A DNA stretch of 64,000 nucleotides from Apodemus sylvaticus (Eukaryota > Chordata > Mammalia > Rodentia > Muridae): the NCBI RefSeq assembly GCF_947179515.1, contig NC_067495.1, positions 21,137,470 to 21,201,469 on the forward strand, written 5' to 3'. Position 1 is the stretch's first letter. The number at the start of each line of letters is the position of its first letter. The position numbers and the translations under genes were made by a program. Below the pieces are notes generated by a model. That model saw only the letters and a list, made by a program, of their open reading frames with translations. It searched no databases and had not been told where the DNA came from. Shown one piece after another: positions 59,674 to 64,000 of this stretch.

Positions 59674-62600
59674 TTACATTTCAAATGATTTCCTCTTTTC
59701 TAGCTCCCCACTCCCCGACAGTCCCATAAGCCCCCTTATTGTCCCCTGTCTTCCCACCCACCCCTTCCCACTTCCCCGTTCTGGTTTGGCCGAATACTGC
59801 TTCACTGAGTCTTTCCAGAACACGGGGCCACTCCTCCTTTCTACTTGTACCTCATAATTGCATCTGGCAATTATAAATAGGGCTCCTATGAACATAGTAG
59901 AGCATATATCCTTATTACATGGTGGGGAATCCTCTGGGTATATGCCCAGGAGTGGTATAGCAGGATCTTCTGGAAGTGAGGTGCCCAGTTTTCGGAGGAA
60001 CCGCCAGACGGCTTTCCAGAGTGGTTGTACCAATTTGCAACCCCACCAGCAGTGGAGGAGTGTTCCTCTTTCTCCGCACCCTCTCCAACACCTGCTGTCT
60101 CCTGAATTTTTAATCTTAGCCATTCTGACTGGTGTAAGATGAAATCTTAGGGTTGTTTTGATTTGCATTTCCCTAATGACTAATGAAGTTGAGCATTTTT
60201 TAAGATGCTTCTCCGCCATCCGAAGTTCTTCAGGTGAGAATTCTTTGTTTAACTCTGTACCCCATTTTTTAATAGGGTTGTTCGGTTTTCTGGAGTCTAA
60301 CTTCTTGAGTTCTTTATATATATTGGATATTAGCCCTCTATCTGATGTAGGATTGGTGAAGATCTTTTCCCAATTTGTTGGTTGCCGATCTGTCCTCTTG
60401 ATGGTGTCCTTTGCCTTACAGAAACTCTGTAACCTTATGAGGTCCCATTTGTCAATTCTTGCTCTTAGAGCATACGCTATTGGTGTTCTGTTCAGAAACT
60501 TTCTCCCTGTACCGATGTCCTCAAGGGTCTTCCCCAGTTTCTTTTCTATTAGCTTCAGAGTGTCTGGCTTTATGTGGAGGTCCTTGATCCATTTGGATTT
60601 GAGCTTAGTACAAGGAGACAAGGATGGATCAATTCGCATTCTTCTGCATGCTGACCTCCAGGTGAACCAGCACCATTTGTTGAAAAGGCTATCTTTTTTC
60701 CATTGGATGTTTTCAGCCTCTTTGTCGAGGATCAAGTGGCCATAGGTGTGTGGGTTCATTTCTGGATCTTCAATCCTGTTCCATTGATCCTCCTGCCTGT
60801 CACTGTACCAATACCATGCAGTTTTTAACACTATTGCTCTGTAGTATTGCTTGAGGTCAGGGATACTGATTCCCCCAGATTTCCTTTTGTTGCTGAGAAT
60901 AGTTTTAGCTATCCTGGGTTTTTTGTTGTTCCAGATGAATTTGATAATTGCTCTTTCTAACTCTGTGAAGAATTGAGTTGGGATTTTGATGGGTATTGCA
61001 TTGAATCTGTATATTGCTTTTGGCAAAATGGCCATTTTAACTATATTGATTCTGTCGATCCATGAGCATGGGAGGTTTTCCCATTTTTTGAGGTCTTCTT
61101 CCATTTCCTTCTTCAGAATCTTGAAGTTCTTGTCATAAAGATCTTTCACATGTTTGGTAAGAGTCACTCCAAGATACTTCCTACTGTTTGTGGCTATTTT
61201 GAAGGGGGTCTTTTCCCTAATTTCTTTCTCAGCCGGCTTATCCTTTGAGTATAGGAAGGCCACTGATTTGCTTGTGTTGATTTTATAACCTGCCACTTTG
61301 CTGAAGTTGTTTATCAGCTGTAGGAGTTCTCTAGTGGAGTTTTTTGGGTCACTTATGTAGACTATCATGTCATCTGCAAATAATGATAGTTTGACTTCTT
61401 CGTTTCCAATTTGTATCCCTTTGACCTCCTTATGTTGTCGAATTGCCCGAGCTAGTACCTCAAGTACAATATTGAAAAGATAAGGAGAGAGGGGGCAGCC
61501 CTGTCTAGTCCCTGATTTTAGTGGGATTGCTTCAAGTTTCTCTCCATTTAGTTTGATGCTGGCTAACGGTTTGCTGTATATTGCTTTTACTATGTTTAGA
61601 TATGGGCCTTGAATTCCTGTCTTTTCCAAGACTTTTAGCATGAAGGAATGCTGAATTTTGTCAAATGATTTTTCAGCATCCAATGAAATGACCTTGTGGT
61701 TATGTTCTTTGAGTTTGTTTATGTAGTGGATTTCATTGATGGATTTCCGTATATTGAAGCAACCCTGCATTCCCAGGATAAAGCCTACTTGATCATGGTG
61801 GATGATCGTTTTGATGTGTTCTTGGATTCGGTTGGCAAGAATTTTCTTGAGTATTTTTGCATCGATGTTCATAAGGGAAATTGGTCTGGAGTTCTCTTTC
61901 TTTGTTGGATCTTTGTGTGGCTTTGGTATCAGCGTAATTGTGGCTTCGTAGAAGGAATTGGGTAGTGTTCCTTCTGTTTCTCTTTTGTGGAATAGTTTGA
62001 AGAGTATTGGTGTTAACTCTTCTTTGAAGGTCTGATAGAATTCTGCACTGAAACCATCTGGTCCTGTGCTTTTTTTTGGTTGGAAGACTTTCTATGACTC
62101 CTTCTATTTCTTTAGGCATTATGGGACTGTTTAGATGGTGTAGTTGGTCCTGATTTAATTTTGGTATTTGGTATCTGTCAAGGAAATTGTCTATTTCCTC
62201 CAGATTCTCCAGTTGTGTTGAGTACAGGCTCTTGTAGTAGGATCTGATGATATTTTGGATTTCCTCAGTTTCCGTTGTTATATCTCCCTTTTCATTTCTA
62301 AGTTTGTTAATTTGGATACTTTCTCTGTGCCCTTTGGTCAGTCTGGCTAAGGGTTTATCTATCTTGTTGATTTTCTCAAAGAACCAGCGCCTGGTTTTGT
62401 TGATTTTTTGTATGGTTCTCTTTGTTTCTACTTGATTGATTTCGGCCCTGAGTTTGATGATTTCCTGCTTTCTATTCCTCCTGGGTGAAATAGCTTCTTT
62501 TTGTTCCAGGGCTTTCAGTTGTGTCATTAAGATGGTAATGTATGCTCTCTCCATTTTCTTTTTGGAGGCACTCAGATCTATGAGTTTTCCTCTTAGCACT

Positions 62601-63477
62601 GCTTTCATTGTGTCCCATAGATTTGGGTATGTTGTGTTTTCATTTTCATTGTGTTCTAAAAAGTCTTTAATTTCTTTCTTTATTTCTTCCTTGATCAAGG
62701 TATCATTGAGTAGAATATTGTTCACTTTCCACATGTATGTGTGATTTCTGTTGTTTTTGTTGCTATTGAAGACCACTTTTACTCCATAGTGATCTGATAG
62801 GAGGCATGGGATTAGTTCAATCTTCTTATATTTGTTGATGTCTGTCTTGTGACCAATTATATGGTCAATTTTGGAGAAGGTACCATGAGGTGCTGAGAGA
62901 AAGGTATATTCTTTTGTTTTAGGATAGAATGTTCTATATATATCTGTTAAATCTAATTGGTCCAAAGCTTCAATTAGTTTCATTGTGTCCCTGTTATTTT
63001 CTGTTTTCCTGATTGGTCCATTGAGAAAAGTGCAGTGTTGAAGTCACCCACAATTATTGTGTTAGGTGCAATGTGTGCTTTGAGCTTTAATAAAGTTTCT
63101 TTTACAAAAGAGGGTGTCCTTGCATTTGGAGCATAGATGTTCAGGATTGAGAGTTCTTCTTGTTGTATTTTTCCTTTGACCAGCAAGAAGTGTCCCTCAG
63201 AGTCTCTTTTGATGACTCTGGGTTGAAAGTCAATTTTATCTGATATTAAAATGGCTACTCCAGCTTGTTTCCTGAGACCATTTGCTTGTAAAATTGTCTT
63301 CCAGCCTTTTACTCTAAGGTAGTGTTTGTCTTTGACCCTGAGGTGTGTTTCCTGTAAGCAGCAAAATGTAGGGTCCTGTTTACGTATCCAGTCAGTTAGT
63401 CTGTGTCTTTTTATTGGGGCATTAAGTCCATTGATGTTAAGAGATATTAAGGAATAGTGATTGTTACTTCCTATCAT
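59674..63477 (-). pseudogene. L1-4 ORF2 relic, the best preserved in the window
   Basis: The start at 63,477 (M-I-G-S-N-N) is open for 165 codons: endonuclease N-terminal half with LNINGLNAP, CLQETHL and GDFNT. A short deletion near 62,990 shifts the frame. The next frame (62,983-61,793) holds SAPHGTFSKIDHIIGHK and the linker, and is shifted again at an 8-T run (about 62,070). The final frame is open for 732 codons (61,872-59,674) with the RT motifs SGTRQGCPLSPYLFN and FADDMIVYISDPKNS and the Cys-rich CWRGCGERGTLLHCWWGC. The true end is lost: the 232-bp deletion fuses FIIARC to 3'UTR-encoded residues. Confidence 0.94.
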
Positions 63478-63536
63478 TTTTGACGTTATTTTTTAAATTT
63501 GATTGCTTAACTTCTTTTGGGTTTGATGAAAGGTTA

Positions 63537-64000
63537 CTATCTTGCTTTTTCCAGGGTGAAGTTTCCCTCCTTGTATTGGTGTTGTCCTCCTATTATCCTT
63601 TTTAGGGCTGGGTTTGTGGATAGATATTGGGTAAACTTGGTTTTGTCATGAAATATCTTAGTTTCTCCATCTACGGTGATTGAGAGTTTTGCTGGATATA
63701 GTAGTTTTGGTTGGCATTTGTGTTCTCTTAGAGTCTGCATGAGATCTGCCCAGGACCTTCTAGCCTTCATAGTCTCAGGTGAAAAGTCTGCTGTGATTCT
63801 GATAGGTCTTCCTTTATATGTTACTTGGTCTTTTTCTCTTACTGCCTTTAATATTCTTTCTTTGTTTAGAACAATTGGTGTTTTGATTATTATGTGATGG
63901 GAAGTATTTCTGTTCTGGTCCAGTCTGTTTGGAGTTCTGTAGGCTTCTTGTATATTCATGGGCATCTCTCTCTTTAGGTTAGGGAAGTTTTCTTCCATAA
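63537..64000 (-). pseudogene. L1-4 ORF1, C-terminal part (runs off the window)
   Basis: 153 codons open from the edge: KREMPMNIQEAYRTPNRLDQ, the RRM (VTYKGRPIRITADFSPE) and C-terminal domain (LLYPAKLSITVDGETK, TKFTQYLSTNPAL), with a stop at 63,537, 60 bp before the ORF2 start. No damage is visible in this part. Whether ORF1 is intact depends on sequence outside the window, so 'pseudogene' here reflects the broken element. Confidence 0.85.

Larger units (their letters stand above)
59652..64000 (-). mobile_element. LINE-1 'L1-4', mosaic, continuing beyond the window
   Basis: Minus-strand L1 with 3' end at 59,652. Relative to L1-3 it lacks about 232 bp near 59,855, where 3'UTR text ('gtacctcat') joins ORF2 text ('catctggcaattataaatag'). 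From 59,652 to about 61,690 it is very close to L1-3. From there to 64,000 it differs by many substitutions, so two L1 sources are joined. ORF1 runs off the right edge. Confidence 0.94.

Noticed and set aside
60158..60745. 195-codon plus-strand frame, and similar ones at 54,253-54,735, 50,176-50,529 and 62,436-62,744
   Set aside because: All lie antisense to well-supported L1 ORF2 coding. Serine/leucine/phenylalanine-rich membrane-like text is typical of the complement of lysine-rich L1 coding.

Overview
The window is mammalian nuclear DNA from a murid rodent. It carries B1 SINEs, several generations of rodent-type LINE-1 (L1) with tandem 5'UTR monomers, class II (ERVK-like) endogenous retrovirus remnants, and long CA/GA microsatellites. 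I cannot fix the species. The L1 ORF1/ORF2 sequences are mouse/rat-like, but the youngest L1s have ~197-bp 5'UTR monomers. I found no intact cellular gene, no RNA gene, no CRISPR and no prokaryotic system. Every long reading frame I examined is an L1 or ERV relic, antisense to one, or read through a simple repeat.

Layout. (1) About 26 kb of the window (1-2,973; 8,346-24,815; 26,550-29,985; 41,926-45,285) is a diverged tandem repeat, called 'unit U' here. Its monomers are mostly 1.1-1.3 kb. Two related monomer types, A and B, alternate for most of the array, giving a composite period of about 2.0-2.6 kb. It looks like an old satellite or amplicon with a higher-order structure. (2) At 2.97-3.43 kb, 24.8-26.5 kb and 45.3-48.8 kb the array is interrupted by a minus-strand ERV remnant: LTR, a short segment that may be an env tail, an AT-rich ~35-42-bp minisatellite, then integrase and a second LTR piece. 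The minisatellite is ~2-3 units long in two of these copies and ~1.65 kb in the third. A fourth minisatellite block (29,990-30,390) has no ERV flank. (3) L1 insertions fill the rest: an internally deleted L1 at 3.4-6.8 kb abutting a second fragment to 8.3 kb; a nest of old and younger L1 pieces in both orientations at 30.4-38.6 kb, with a B1 inside; and, from 48.8 kb to the right edge, a head-to-tail series of minus-strand L1s. (4) 38.6-41.9 kb is the least repetitive part. It holds three old rodent interspersed repeats, a B1-like relic and about 1.5 kb I cannot assign.

The right-hand L1 series is the clearest recent event. L1-2 (49,768-53,327), L1-3 (53,413-59,570) and L1-4 (59,652 to beyond the window) are separated by the same ~85-bp AT-rich spacer. 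L1-2 and L1-3 align at a constant offset of ~6,243-6,249 bp and share a nonsense codon in ORF2. This is a tandem duplication of an L1-bearing unit. L1-4 is mosaic: it matches L1-3 closely up to about 61,690 and is clearly more diverged beyond. None of the L1s has two intact ORFs. L1-4 is closest, with two frameshifts and a 3' deletion in ORF2.

The parts of most interest are the U array, the minisatellite that expanded inside an ERV, and the recombination history of the L1 tandem. All three are structural DNA phenomena. I see no evidence of a new protein-coding system.
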